The notes: generated by a model not told the origin, from the sequence alone. Numbered from the stretch's first letter, positions 1 to 8,798 are shown. The stretch is DNA of 56,546 nucleotides from Pseudomonadota bacterium (GCA_021841865.1 JAKCDM010000006.1:3308-59853); one strand, 5' to 3'. Made by a program: numbers and translations.

Positions 1-516
1 CACGCTGCGCGCAATCGAAGCCGGCGACCACGTCGCCTTGCTGCTGCGCCAGCTTGAGGCTCTGGCGCACCGAGGTCTCGAAACGCATCAGCAGGCGTTG
101 CACCCGCTCGCGCAGGCGCGCGTGCTCGCCCACCAGCGCCTCGCCGGTGAGCACGCGGCACAGCCCCGGATTGCGCTCGGCGAAAGCCAGCAGGGCCTGC
201 GTCATGCGCGCCGCCTGCGCCAGCCCCGAGGGCTGCTGGGTCTCGATCTGCGCCACCAGTCCGAACAGGCTGGACTCGATGAAGTCGATCAGCGCCTCGA
301 ACATCTGCGCCTTGCTCGCGAAATGCCGGTACAGCGCGGCTTCCGACACCTGCAGGCGCGCCGCCAGCGCGGCGGTGGTCACGCGCTCGGCGCCTGCATC
401 CTCCAGCATGCCGGCCAGGCATTGCAGGATCTGCTCGCGCCTCCTGCCCGGCGCGGGGCGGCGGCGCGGCGGCGTGAGCATCCCGTCAGGGACCGTTGAA
501 TCGGCGGCTTCGGACA
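1..516 (-). CDS. slmA: Nucleoid occlusion factor SlmA (TetR family), 3' end outside window
   Basis: TetR-type DNA-binding protein. SlmA binds chromosomal sites and blocks FtsZ ring assembly over the nucleoid. The 172 codons present start at an ATG (cat at 514-516) and contain a classical TetR helix-turn-helix at about residues 45-70 (VTTAALAARLQVSEAALYRH, then FASKAQMFEALIDF). The following helix, with IESSLFGLVAQIETQQPSGL, matches the SlmA ligand-domain start. The C-terminus runs off the left edge. The order argB - HAD nucleotidase - slmA on one strand is typical of Burkholderiales and supports the name. A generic TetR regulator is the alternative, but the context makes SlmA likely. Confidence 0.88.
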
Positions 517-577
517 TGACGCGCCGATTCTCGCACGGCGACGCGCAACCCTCGCCGTATGACGCGTCAAGCGGAGG

Positions 578-1369
578 TCAACGCGACCCGGGGCCACGCA
601 CCAGGCGCGGCAGCTGCCACAGACTCGCGGTACGGGCACTGACGTAGCCGGGGCGCCCGTGGCGACTGCGCGGGCGCAGGCGAACCGCGGCAGCGGCGGC
701 CGCGGCGGCAGGCGACTGCCGGCGCACCGCGCGGTGCGCATAGCGCGTGAACCACACGCCGCGCACCCCGAGCGCGCGCGCGGTGCGCAGGTGCCCGATG
801 GTGTCCTCGACCAGCACGCACTGCGCCGGGCGCAGGCCCAGGCGGCGCAGCACGTGGCGCAGCATGCGCGCATCGGGCTTGGGACGCAGGCGACCGAACT
901 GGCACATGTCCTCGATCGCGATCACGCCGTCGAATTCACGCAGCATGCCGAAGGCCCCCAGCACCCGCAGCGCGTAGGCGCGAGGCGCGTTGGTCAGCAC
1001 GTACTTGCGCCCGGGAAGGCGACGCAACGCAGCGCGCTGGCTGGCGTCGGCACGCAGCAGGCGCGCGAGATCGGCGAAGCGGTGCGTCTCGGCCAGGAAA
1101 TGGTCCGCACGCACCCCATGCTCGTGCATCAGGCCCAGCAGCGTGGCACCGTAGCGCCGCCAGAAATGCTGGCGCAGGCCGTCGGCCTGCGCCGCGTCGA
1201 CGCCGAGGTGGCGCTCGATGTAGGCGCTCATCTCGGCGTTCATGCGCGGGAACACGCGCCAGGACGCGTCGTGCAGCGTGTCGTCCATGTCGAACAGCCA
1301 CACGGTGCGGCGAGGGGGCTCGACATGGCGCCCGCGGCGCGGGTCAGGCCGGCGCGTCGGCGGCTTCAC
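578..1369 (-). CDS. HAD-family pyrimidine 5'-nucleotidase
   Basis: HAD-superfamily phosphatase of the SDT1-like pyrimidine 5'-nucleotidase group, which dephosphorylates UMP/CMP-type nucleotides. Motif I FDMDDTL lies at about residues 26-32 with nucleophile Asp27 and acid Asp29. Motif II is in YVLTNAP, the motif III lysine is in RPKPDA, and motif IV is VLVEDT. I chose the GTG at 1367-1369, which overlaps the TGA of the upstream response regulator as GTGA, so translation is probably coupled. The next possible start falls inside motif I. The last 45 or so residues are a low-complexity Ala/Arg-rich tail beyond the HAD fold. About 263 residues. Confidence 0.85.
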   Translation of the reverse strand: MKPPTRRPDPRRGRHVEPPRRTVWLFDMDDTLHDASWRVFPRMNAEMSAYIERHLGVDAAQADGLRQHFWRRYGATLLGLMHEHGVRADHFLAETHRFADLARLLRADASQRAALRRLPGRKYVLTNAPRAYALRVLGAFGMLREFDGVIAIEDMCQFGRLRPKPDARMLRHVLRRLGLRPAQCVLVEDTIGHLRTARALGVRGVWFTRYAHRAVRRQSPAAAAAAAAVRLRPRSRHGRPGYVSARTASLWQLPRLVRGPGSR

Positions 1370-2130
1370 GACGCGTCGGGCCCGCTCAGGCACTCCAGCC
1401 GGTAGCCCTGGCCGTAGATCGACGCCACGCGCCAGCCGTACGCCGGTTCGAGCGCCAGCATGCGTCGCAGCTTGCTCACGTGCACGTCGATGGTGCGGGT
1501 GTCGAGGCCCTGCGGCATGCCCCACACGACGTTGGCCAGGTGGGCCCGGGTCAGCAGGCGCCCGAGATTGGAGAACAGGTACAGCGCGAGGTCGGCCTCG
1601 CGCGGGCTCAGGTCCACCGCGCGGCCGTCGAGCAGCACGCGGCGCGGCTCGAATTCAACGCGCAGGCGACCATGCTCGAGCGCCGGGCGCAGCGCCACCG
1701 CGGTGCCGCGCCGCAGGCAGGCCACGATGCGCGCCTGCAGCACCGCCGGGCTCGGCGGCTTGACCATGTAGTCGTCGGCGCCGGCCAGCAGCATCTGCGC
1801 CACGTCCTGCTCGGTGTCGCGCCCGCTGAGCATGATCACCGGCAGGCGCGCGGTGTGCTCGCGCTGGCGCAGGCGCTGCACGATGTCGAAACCCGACAGA
1901 TCGGGAACCATCCAGTCCAGCAGCGCCAGGTCGTAGCTGCCGCGCTCGAGCGCCAGCGCGCAGGGCTGGCCGCGGGTGAACCAGTCGACGGCGTATCCGC
2001 ACTGCTCCAGCCAGATGCTCAGCGCCCGGCCCAGCACCGCCTCGTCCTCGAGGTAGGCGATGCGCCAGGCGCGCGACCCGCCCGCCTGTGCGGACGCGCC
2101 CGCGCCTGGGTCGGCAGCCGGAGCGTTCAT
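1366..2130 (-). CDS. Orphan OmpR/PhoB-family response regulator
   Basis: Two-domain response regulator of 254 residues. The receiver has the acidic pocket Glu28-Asp29-Glu30, phospho-acceptor Asp72 (in LALLDWMVPD), Ser102 and Lys124 (MVKPPSP). The C-terminal winged helix (about 155-245) contains LSPREADLALYLFSNLGRLL and the recognition segment TIDVHVSKLRRML. No sensor kinase gene lies next to it in the window, so its partner is elsewhere. It sits 48 bases after argB and overlaps the HAD gene by four bases, interrupting the usual argB - nucleotidase - slmA string. Function unknown; the domain assignment is certain. Confidence 0.9.
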   Translation of the reverse strand: MNAPAADPGAGASAQAGGSRAWRIAYLEDEAVLGRALSIWLEQCGYAVDWFTRGQPCALALERGSYDLALLDWMVPDLSGFDIVQRLRQREHTARLPVIMLSGRDTEQDVAQMLLAGADDYMVKPPSPAVLQARIVACLRRGTAVALRPALEHGRLRVEFEPRRVLLDGRAVDLSPREADLALYLFSNLGRLLTRAHLANVVWGMPQGLDTRTIDVHVSKLRRMLALEPAYGWRVASIYGQGYRLECLSGPDAS

Positions 2131-2178
2131 GGGCTGAAGCAGCTTGCGGCGAGTCGTGCGCGCACGGCCCCGGCAGGC

Positions 2179-3084
2179 TCAGTGCGAGCGGATCATGGTG
2201 CCGAAGGCCTGCTCGGTCAGGATCTCCAGCAGCATGGCGTGGGGAATGCGCCCGTCGACGATGTGCACCGAGTTGACCCCGGAACGCGCCGCCTCCAGCG
2301 CCGACGAGATCTTCGGCAGCATGCCGCCGGAGATGCTGCCGTCGGCGAACATCTCGTCGATCTCGCGCGCGGTCAGGTCGGTGAGCAGTTCGCCGGCCTT
2401 GTTCAGCACACCCGGGGTGTTGGTCAGCAGCACCAGCTTCTCGGCCTTGAGCACCTCGGCCAGCTTGCCGGCGACGACGTCGGCGTTGATGTTGTAGTTC
2501 TCGTTGTCGGCGCCGAAGCCCAGCGGCGAGATCACCGGGATGAACTGGTCGTCCTGCAGCGCCTTCACCACCGACGGGTCGATGGCCTCGATCTCGCCCA
2601 CCTGGCCGACATCGTGCTCGAGCTCGGGATTCTCGCGGTCGCGCATGCGCAGCTTGCGCGCGCGGATCATGCCGCCGTCGCGCCCGGTCAGCCCGACCGC
2701 CTTGCCGCCGGCGAAGTTGATCAGGCCCACGATGTCCTGCTGGACCTGGCCGGCCAGCACCCACTCGACGACTTCCATGGTCTCGGCGTCGGTCACACGC
2801 ATGCCCTGGATGAAGGTGCCCTTCTTGCCGATCTTGGCCAGCGCCTCGTCGATCTGCGGGCCGCCGCCGTGCACCACCACCGGGTTCATGCCCACCAGCT
2901 TCAGCAGCACCACGTCCTCGGCGAAATCCTGCTGCAGTCCGGGATCGGTCATGGCGTTGCCGCCGTACTTGATGACCAGGGTCTTGCCGTGGAACTTGCG
3001 GATGTAGGGCAGTGCCTGGGCGAGGATCTCGGCCTTGTCGCGCGGGGAGATGTGGGCCAGGTCGGGTACGGCGGGTTCGGTCAT
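2179..3084 (-). CDS. argB: Acetylglutamate kinase
   Basis: Second step of arginine synthesis: N-acetyl-L-glutamate plus ATP to the 5-phosphate. The amino acid kinase fold is clear, with VIKYGGNAM near the N-terminus (phosphate binding), [11 protein letters not shown], the substrate region [17 protein letters not shown] and LLTNTPGVL. The start at 3084 gives 301 residues beginning MTEPAVPDL, the normal family size. A longer frame reaches 3174 but has no family sequence. A TAGAAT-like -10 element can be read on the minus strand at 3162-3167. First gene of the minus-strand string leading to slmA. Confidence 0.96.
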   Translation of the reverse strand: MTEPAVPDLAHISPRDKAEILAQALPYIRKFHGKTLVIKYGGNAMTDPGLQQDFAEDVVLLKLVGMNPVVVHGGGPQIDEALAKIGKKGTFIQGMRVTDAETMEVVEWVLAGQVQQDIVGLINFAGGKAVGLTGRDGGMIRARKLRMRDRENPELEHDVGQVGEIEAIDPSVVKALQDDQFIPVISPLGFGADNENYNINADVVAGKLAEVLKAEKLVLLTNTPGVLNKAGELLTDLTAREIDEMFADGSISGGMLPKISSALEAARSGVNSVHIVDGRIPHAMLLEILTEQAFGTMIRSH

Positions 3085-3259
3085 GGCGGCTACGAACGGC
3101 GGACGGGTGGGTGGGACGCGGCGCCCGGCGACCTCGACGGGCGCCGCGCGCGCTGCTGCGAATTCTAGGGACAACCCGCAGCCCGGGCATGTTTACACTG
3201 TGGCGCGCCCGCTACCTGTCGCGGTCGCGCGCCACCCGAGGCCCCTTGCGCCACGCGCC

Positions 3260-3907
3260 ATGATCCGACTCCCCCGCCCGCTGCGAACCGCAATGCTGCA
3301 CCCGCGACTGAGCGCGTCGACCCTGCTCGCCGCGGTGCTCGCCAGCGCGCTGCGCAGCCGCCTCGGGCCGGCGCGCGGCCTGTTGCTGGGATTCGATCTC
3401 GGCAGCGCCGCCTACCTGGGCTCGATCGCGTGGATGATGAGCCACAGCGCGCCGCAGGCGCTGGCGCGCCGGGCCGAGCGCCAGATGGGCGGTCGCTGGG
3501 CCGTGCTGTGGTTCTCTGTGCTGGTGTCGGGCGTGGTGCTGCTGGCACTGCGCCTGGAATTGCATTCAGGGCATGCCGGGCACGCCGGCGACCTGCCGCT
3601 GGCGGCCGCCAGCATCGTGCTGTCGTGGCTGTTCTTCAGCGTGGTGTTCACCCAGGCCTATGCCCACGCCGACCACCTGGAGCGTGCGGCCGGACGCCCG
3701 GCGCTGCGCTTTCCCGGCAACAACCAACCCGATTACTGGGACTACCTGTACTTCTCGGTCGTGCTGAGCATGACTTTCCAGACTTCGGACGTGAACATCG
3801 AAGGTCGCAACCTGCGGCATATCGTGCTGCTGCACAGCGTGGCGGCCTTCTTTTTCAACGTGTTCATCCTGGCCCTCACCGTCAACGTGGTCGCCGGAGC
3901 CCTGTAG
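3260..3907 (+). CDS. DUF1345 family membrane protein
   Basis: Integral membrane protein of 215 residues with about five hydrophobic segments. The conserved DUF1345 C-terminal half is present: a DYLYFSVVLSMTFQTSDVNI block followed by the last membrane helix (FFFNVFILALTVN). It aligns with putative inner-membrane proteins of unknown biochemical role. The ATG at 3260 was chosen because upstream codons in this frame show no family sequence. It is divergent from argB across a 175-base gap. A weak TACACT -10-like element lies at 3194-3199. Confidence 0.85.
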   Translation: MIRLPRPLRTAMLHPRLSASTLLAAVLASALRSRLGPARGLLLGFDLGSAAYLGSIAWMMSHSAPQALARRAERQMGGRWAVLWFSVLVSGVVLLALRLELHSGHAGHAGDLPLAAASIVLSWLFFSVVFTQAYAHADHLERAAGRPALRFPGNNQPDYWDYLYFSVVLSMTFQTSDVNIEGRNLRHIVLLHSVAAFFFNVFILALTVNVVAGAL

Positions 3908-3957
3908 GACACCCATCGGACATCCATCCCCGTGCGCGCAGCACGGGCATTGGCTTG

Positions 3958-4006
3958 CTGACGTACGTCAAGGACACGCCCGGGCGGCCTTCCTAAGCTT
4001 TGTCCC
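3958..4006 (+). promoter_or_regulatory. Candidate FNR/Anr-type class II promoter of the stress block
   Basis: CTGACGTACGTCAA at 3958-3971 is one mismatch from the FNR/Dnr-type pattern TTGAC-N4-GTCAA and contains the perfect 12-base palindrome TGACGTACGTCA (3959-3970). Its centre (3964.5) is 29.5 bases upstream of a -10-like TAAGCT (3994-3999). That puts the site at -41.5 from a start near 4006, exactly the class II activator position. The 5' leader would be 47 bases. Sequence and spacing are observed; regulation by an FNR-type protein is inferred. Confidence 0.55.
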
Positions 4007-4052
4007 GGGTGCCGGCCAGATCGCGCCGGCGCCGTGAGCGAGCCTGGGAATC

Positions 4053-4757
4053 ATGCCCGACCCTTCCACCCGAGATGCCCGGCCGACGCCGCTCGACGAG
4101 ACGCGGACGACGCGCTTCGCCGACCGCCGCGACGCCGGCCGCCGGCTGGCGCAGGCCTTGCGCGAGTTCGCCGGCACGCCCGACCTGCTGGTGCTCGGGC
4201 TGCCGCGCGGCGGCGTGCCGGTGGCCTTCGAGGTGGCGCGCGCGCTGGGCGCGCAGCTCGACGTGCTGGTGGTGCGCAAGCTCGGCGTCCCGGGCCAGCC
4301 GGAGCTGGCCATGGGAGCCATCGGCGCCGGCGGCGTGACCGTACTCAACCAGGATGTCATCGCCGCGGCGCGGGTCGACGACGCAGGCCTGCAGCAGGTG
4401 CGCCTGCACGAGCAAGGCGAACTCGAACGCCGCGAGCAGGCCTACCGCGGCGAACTGCCTGCGCCGAGCCTTCAGGGACGCACGGTGATCGTGGTCGACG
4501 ACGGCGTCGCCACCGGAGCGTCGATGCGCGCGGCGCTGGGCGTGCTGCGGCGGGCGCGGCCAGCGCGCATCGTCGTCGCCATCCCGGTGGCGCCGCCCGA
4601 TGCTGCGCGCGCGCTGGGCGTGGCGCCCGACGATCTGGTGACCGTCGTGCAGCCATGGAACTTCGGCGCCGTGGGACGCTTCTACGAGGATTTCGGGCAG
4701 ACCAGCGACCAAGAGGTGCGCGAGCTGCTCGCCCGGGCACGCCGCGGGCAGGACTGA
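4053..4757 (+). CDS. Phosphoribosyltransferase domain protein
   Basis: PRTase-fold protein of 234 residues. The PRPP-binding loop is VVDDGVATG (147-155), and an upstream LGLPRGGVPVAFEVARALG block is typical of the stand-alone phosphoribosyltransferases found in stress clusters of proteobacteria. The true substrate of this subfamily is unknown. It heads the block PRTase - CBS - Cfa - Hsp20 - Usp and lies 47 bases behind the FNR-like promoter. It is probably not a housekeeping purine or pyrimidine salvage enzyme, because it lacks a recognisable hood of those families. Confidence 0.87.
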   Translation: MPDPSTRDARPTPLDETRTTRFADRRDAGRRLAQALREFAGTPDLLVLGLPRGGVPVAFEVARALGAQLDVLVVRKLGVPGQPELAMGAIGAGGVTVLNQDVIAAARVDDAGLQQVRLHEQGELERREQAYRGELPAPSLQGRTVIVVDDGVATGASMRAALGVLRRARPARIVVAIPVAPPDAARALGVAPDDLVTVVQPWNFGAVGRFYEDFGQTSDQEVRELLARARRGQD

Positions 4758-4800
4758 GCGGTCCGCGCCCGACGTCCCATCCACCAACGCGGAGAAGGCG

Positions 4801-5265
4801 ATGAAAGTACAGGACATCTTCACCCGGGGCACCGTGCATATCCCGCAGGAGAGAAACCTGCAGGAAGCCGCGCAGCAGATGCACCAGCAGCACGTGGGCG
4901 CGCTGATCGTCACCGATGGCAGCGAGTCGAACCGGCTGCTCGGAATCGTCACCGATCGCGACATGGTGCTCAAGGCCGTCGCGATGGGCGCGTCGCCACG
5001 CGACACGCTGGTCGCGCAGGTCATGAGCACCGGCGTGGCCACCGTCTCCGAAAGCGACGAAGTGGTCGACGCGATGCAGACCATGTTCAGCCACGGAGTT
5101 CGCCGCCTGGCCGTGACCGACGCTGCCGACGCGGTGGTCGGAGTGGTATCGCTGGACGACGTCATCGAGTCGCTGGTGCGCGACTGGGTGCTGCTCGCCA
5201 GTGTCGTGCGCAGCGGCCAGCAGCGCGAGCGCTCGGGCAGCGTGCAGTCGCCGCTGCACCCCTGA
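4801..5265 (+). CDS. CBS-domain pair protein
   Basis: A 154-residue protein made almost entirely of two CBS domains. CBS1 is about residues 8-63 (IPQERNLQEAAQQM...LLGIVTDRDMVLKAV) and CBS2 about 75-130 (STGVATVSESDEVV...VVGVVSLDDVIESL). Such stand-alone pairs bind adenine nucleotides and sense energy or redox state; the partner here is unknown. An upstream GGAGAAGG box at 4791-4798 ends just before the ATG. It follows the phosphoribosyltransferase by 43 bases and is probably co-transcribed with it. Confidence 0.88.
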   Translation: MKVQDIFTRGTVHIPQERNLQEAAQQMHQQHVGALIVTDGSESNRLLGIVTDRDMVLKAVAMGASPRDTLVAQVMSTGVATVSESDEVVDAMQTMFSHGVRRLAVTDAADAVVGVVSLDDVIESLVRDWVLLASVVRSGQQRERSGSVQSPLHP

Positions 5266-5614
5266 GCAGGAGCAGGTGGTGGTCGAGACCGGCGGGACGA
5301 TTCGCGGCGAGCGGCAGATTCGGCCGCTCTGTCCTAAACTGGGTCACGCTCCCGCGCCGTCGACGCGTACTGCCACCACGACGTCCAGCCCCCGTGCCGC
5401 GGGAGCGCGCAATCGCCATCGACCGGGCCTGTCACGGCCCGGGCCTGAAGTACCGTCTCGGACGCGGCGTGCCGCCGGACGACCCGCACGCCGCCTCATG
5501 CCTGCGCAGGGCGCGCGCGCGCCTGCGCCGGGTCCGGGGGCGCCGCAGTGCGTGGCTCGTGCCGCGCGACCGGCGCCGGAGGTCGTCGGTCATGTGCCCG
5601 CACGGAGACCCAAG
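5266..5614. other. Intergenic region before cfa, no gene recognised
   Basis: About 350 bases without a convincing gene. A -10-like TCCTAAACT (5332-5340) resembles the TCCTAAGCT of the promoter upstream of 4053, but no FNR-like palindrome lies at the corresponding -41.5 position. Open frames here only extend cfa upstream without family sequence. Confidence 0.5.
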
Positions 5615-6961
5615 GTGACGCTTTCCGACCGACTCTTGCAACCTGCCGAACAGCGCCTGGCAGCGCTTCCCCTGCCCTGCGCCGTGCAACTTCCCGGCGG
5701 CCGTCGCCTGGGCCCCGCCGAGGCGACGCTGCGCCTGGTGGTGCGCGACATGCGCGCGCTCATGCACCTGGCGCAGGGAGCCATCGGGCGCCTGGCCGAG
5801 GATTACGTCGAGGGGCGCCTGGAAATCGAGGGCCGGCTGCGCGACCTGATGACGGCCGCGCCGGCGCTGCTGCAGGGCGACCCGACCTCGCTGGATGGAA
5901 ACTGGTTCGCGCGCACCATGCAGCAGGCGCGCCGCGCCGTCTGGGAACGCACCCACCACAGCCGCGCCCGCGACGCCGCGCAGATCCAGCAGCACTACGA
6001 CGTCAGCGACGACTTCTACGCGTTGTGGCTGGACCCTCGCCGCGTGTATTCATGCGCCTACTTCGCCGAGGACTCGATGAGCCTGGCCCAGGCGCAGGAG
6101 GCCAAGCTCGACCTGATCTGCCGCAAGCTGATGCTGCGACCGGGAGAGCGTTTCATCGACATCGGCGCCGGATGGGGCGGCCTGCTGCTGTGGGCCGCCG
6201 AGCACTACGGCGTGGACGCCACCGGCATCACGCTGTCGCGCAACCAGCACGCCTACGTCACCGACCTGATCGAGCGCAAGGGACTCAACGGGCGCGTGCG
6301 CATGCTGCTGCAGGACTACCGCGATGTCGACGAGTCGCAGCCCTTCGACAAGGTCGCGTCGGTCGGCATGGTCGAGCATGTCGGCAGGCCCAACCTGCCG
6401 CTGTACTTCTCGAAGATCCGCAGCCTGCTGCGCCCGGGGGGGCTGGTGCTCAACCACGGCATCACCGCCGGCGGCACCGACAACCCGCAGCTGGCCGGAG
6501 GCATGGGCGACTTCATCGAAAAATACATCTTTCCCGGCGGGCAGCTGGTGCACGTGGGCCTGATGATGGACACGCTGGCGCGAGGCGGCCTGGAACCGCT
6601 GGACGCCGAGTGCCTGCGACCGCATTACGCGCGCACGCTGTGGTGCTGGGTGGACGCGCTGGAAGCGCGCCTGGACGATGCGCGCCACGTGCTGGGCGAG
6701 CACGCAGACAAGGTGCTGCGTGCCTATCGCCTGTATCTCGCGGGGTCGGCGATGGGTTTCGAGCAGGGCTGGATTTCCCTGTTCCAGATCCTGGGCTCCA
6801 GGCCCAACGGCGTCGTCGAGTCACGAGGCGAGCGGACCGGCACGGTGCGTGCCGCGCAATGCTCCTACCCCTTCAGGCGCGCCTACATGTACCCGCCGGG
6901 CAGCGCGCCCGGCGGGCATTCGCCAGGCAGCGCGGCGCATCAAGACCCCGACGCTCCGTAG
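5615..6961 (+). CDS. cfa: Cyclopropane-fatty-acyl-phospholipid synthase
   Basis: Methylates double bonds of membrane phospholipid acyl chains with S-adenosylmethionine, a stationary-phase and acid or solvent stress response. The SAM-binding loop IDIGAGWGG is at 181-189, preceded by the HYDVSDDFYALWLD helix and the VYSCAYF motif with Cys147. VEHVGRPN supplies the Glu/His of the bicarbonate site. I chose the GTG at 5615, which has GGAG at 5604-5607, seven bases upstream, giving 448 residues. Most longer readings add non-family sequence. Sits within the stress block. Confidence 0.93.
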   Translation: MTLSDRLLQPAEQRLAALPLPCAVQLPGGRRLGPAEATLRLVVRDMRALMHLAQGAIGRLAEDYVEGRLEIEGRLRDLMTAAPALLQGDPTSLDGNWFARTMQQARRAVWERTHHSRARDAAQIQQHYDVSDDFYALWLDPRRVYSCAYFAEDSMSLAQAQEAKLDLICRKLMLRPGERFIDIGAGWGGLLLWAAEHYGVDATGITLSRNQHAYVTDLIERKGLNGRVRMLLQDYRDVDESQPFDKVASVGMVEHVGRPNLPLYFSKIRSLLRPGGLVLNHGITAGGTDNPQLAGGMGDFIEKYIFPGGQLVHVGLMMDTLARGGLEPLDAECLRPHYARTLWCWVDALEARLDDARHVLGEHADKVLRAYRLYLAGSAMGFEQGWISLFQILGSRPNGVVESRGERTGTVRAAQCSYPFRRAYMYPPGSAPGGHSPGSAAHQDPDAP

Positions 6962-7012
6962 GCGGGACGGAGCCTGGGGTTCGTGCATGATCGTCCCGCG
7001 AAGGAGAACAAC

Positions 7013-7459
7013 ATGGCTGTCGTGAAATGGGACCCCTGGCAGGAGATCGAGGACATGTTCGACCGCTACACCCGTGCCGTGGGCTGGCCGCGGCGCGGCG
7101 CGGTCACCGTCGAGGCCGGCGCCAAGGCCGACTGGTCGCCGCGCGTGGACATCGCCGAAAGCGACGGGGAGTTCACCATCAAGGCCGAAATCCCCGAGGT
7201 GAACAAGGACGACGTGAAGATCACCATCGACAACGGCGTGGTCACGCTGCAGGGCGAGCGCAAGCAGGAAAGCGAGCAAAAGGGCAAGACCTTCCACCGC
7301 GTCGAGCGCTACTACGGCAGTTTCAGCCGCAGTTTCTCGCTGCCCGACAACATCGACGACGCGGGCGCCCGGGCCACCTTCAAGGATGGCGTGCTGACCT
7401 TGCACATCCCGAAGCGGGAACGCGCTCAGCCCAAGGGCGTCGAGGTCAAGGTGGATTGA
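7013..7459 (+). CDS. Small heat shock protein, Hsp20 family
   Basis: ATP-independent holdase chaperone of 148 residues. The alpha-crystallin domain spans about 45-140, with VDIAESDGEFTIKAEIPEV, the GVVTLQGERKQE strand, and FHRVERYYGSFSRSFSLPD. The C-terminal anchoring region is represented by LHIPKRERAQPKG. The ATG at 7013 is preceded by AAGGAG (7001-7006) at ideal spacing; an earlier in-frame ATG at 6983 lacks this. It follows cfa by 51 bases and precedes a universal stress protein by 70, as part of the stress block. Confidence 0.94.
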   Translation: MAVVKWDPWQEIEDMFDRYTRAVGWPRRGAVTVEAGAKADWSPRVDIAESDGEFTIKAEIPEVNKDDVKITIDNGVVTLQGERKQESEQKGKTFHRVERYYGSFSRSFSLPDNIDDAGARATFKDGVLTLHIPKRERAQPKGVEVKVD

Positions 7460-7529
7460 AATGTGCGCATCCCCGCGGCCCGGCTGCGGGGAGTGGAATC
7501 CCTCAACAGGCGAACACGGGAGCGAACCC

Positions 7530-7994
7530 ATGTACCGCAACATCCTGGTCGCCGTCGACGGCAGCGACGCGGCCGACGACGCGCTTCGGCACGCGCTGCG
7601 CCTGGCCGCCGAGCAGCACGCGCGCCTGCACCTGGTGCACGTGATCGACATCGGCGCGCTGCCGGTGGCGCAGGACATCGACATCGGCGACGCGGACATG
7701 CCCACGCTGATGCGCCGGCAGGGCCAGGCGCTGCTCGACCGTGCGCTGCGCGAGGTGCAGCTGACCGACGTGCAAGCCAGTTCGCGCCTGCTCGAAGGCG
7801 AGGTATTCGGCAAGCGGGTGAGCGAACTGCTGGCCGACGAGGCGCGCGCCAGCGCCGCCGACCTGGTGGTCGTGGGCAGCCATGGCTGGCGCGGCTTCAC
7901 GCGCCTGTTCCTGGGCAGCGTGGCCGAAGGCGTGGCACGCCTGTGCCCGATGCCGGTGCTGATCGTGCATGCACAGGCACGCGCAACGGCCTGA
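7530..7994 (+). CDS. Universal stress protein, UspA family
   Basis: Single Usp domain, 154 residues, starting MYRNILVAVDGSDAADDA. The ATP-binding signature G-x2-G-x9-G-S is intact: GSHGWRGFTRLFLGS near residues 127-141. It is therefore an ATP-binding member. The start at 7530 follows a GGGAG box; the reading upstream to 7461 adds non-family residues. Usp proteins of this type are commonly induced under oxygen limitation, which agrees with the FNR-like promoter at the head of the block. Confidence 0.93.
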   Translation: MYRNILVAVDGSDAADDALRHALRLAAEQHARLHLVHVIDIGALPVAQDIDIGDADMPTLMRRQGQALLDRALREVQLTDVQASSRLLEGEVFGKRVSELLADEARASAADLVVVGSHGWRGFTRLFLGSVAEGVARLCPMPVLIVHAQARATA

Positions 7995-8030
7995 GGCCGC
8001 CCGCCGGGTCGAGGGTTCGCCAGCGCCGGT

Positions 8031-8246
8031 TCAGTGCTTGGCCACCCAGCGCTGCCCGTCCTTGCGGTAGCTTCGCTTGACCGCGGCCCACGCGACCTTG
8101 AACGCGAGCTTCTCGCGCTGTTCGCCGCCACGGCCGTCGTATTCGTCCATCGCGGAATTGAAGGCTTCGCGGAAGATGTCTTGCGCGTGGGCGGGCAGAT
8201 GGTCGCGCACGGCGGCGGGAAGTTCCAGGTTGCTGGCGTAAGGCAT
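8031..8246 (-). CDS. ChaB family protein
   Basis: Small protein of 71 residues starting MPYASNLELPAAVRDHLP. The conserved ChaB pattern is present (LPAHAQDIFREAFNSAMDEY, then KVAWAAVKRSYRK). ChaB was described as a regulator of the ChaA cation/proton exchanger, but no chaA lies here and the molecular role is not settled. It is convergent with the universal stress gene, and its upstream region is shared with the divergent cobalamin riboswitch. Confidence 0.88.
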   Translation of the reverse strand: MPYASNLELPAAVRDHLPAHAQDIFREAFNSAMDEYDGRGGEQREKLAFKVAWAAVKRSYRKDGQRWVAKH

Positions 8247-8414
8247 CGCTTTCTCCGACGAATGATGCAACATCGTGTAACCATGCTACGGGCCTGGGGC
8301 GCCCGGCACCAGGCAAGGCCATGGCTGCGTCGAGGGCAAGCCGACAAGAGCTGCTGCGCCAGGTCGAGGCGCCCGCACTTTCGGCGGAGCGCGACTTGCT
8401 CGCGGCTATGATGA

Positions 8415-8640
8415 ACAGGTTGGTGCTTGCACGAGCCGCCCGCGGCGCGTGCAGTCAAACGGGAAACAGGGAGGGCGCCTCGTTCCAGGTGCCCGGGCCT
8501 GTGCTGCCCCCGCAACGGTCAACGGCATGGCGCGTCGCCTGAAGGCGCGCGCCATCAGCCGGACGAACATGCCACTGGGCCCGTCAAGGGCCTGGGAAGG
8601 CCGTCCGGATCGCCGCCAGCCCGGATACCGGCCAACACGC
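8415..8640 (+). ncRNA. Cobalamin riboswitch
   Basis: Adenosylcobalamin-responsive leader. The conserved core is readable in order: the 5' P1/P2 region around GGTTGGTGC (8418-8428), TCAAACGGGAAACAGG, GTGCTGCCCCCGCAACGGT (about 8501-8519), CCACTGG and GGGAAGG, then the B12-box counterpart GCCGCCAGCCCGGATACCGG (8612-8631) and GCCAAC closing P1. It precedes a TonB receptor of the BtuB type, so B12 should shut off receptor synthesis. Boundaries are good to about 10 bases. Confidence 0.93.
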
Positions 8641-8798
8641 TGGGAACAGGCCTTCCGGGAGGGGACGGCATGTTCGGCGGTCCGCGTCCGCGGTCCGCCC
8701 TGGACCCGTCACGACCCGTTGTCGTGCCGGTGGTTTCCGGCGTTGTCTGAGTCCCGTGCGGGGTGTCACGGTTCGCTTCTCAGCCGCTGGAAACCAAC
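8641..8798 (+). promoter_or_regulatory. Riboswitch expression platform / btuB leader
   Basis: Leader between the aptamer and the receptor start. It contains GGCGGTCCGCG-TC-CGCGGTCCGCC (about 8673-8700), two arms that pair with one T-T mismatch, and a further GACCCG/GTCGTG-rich segment. No U-run follows, so control of translation or Rho-dependent termination is more likely than intrinsic termination. Inference from sequence only. Confidence 0.4.

Noticed and set aside
5332-5340. Second FNR-type promoter before cfa, suggested by TCCTAAACT
   Set aside because: No FNR-like dyad lies at the -41.5 position. Only the -10-like string is shared.
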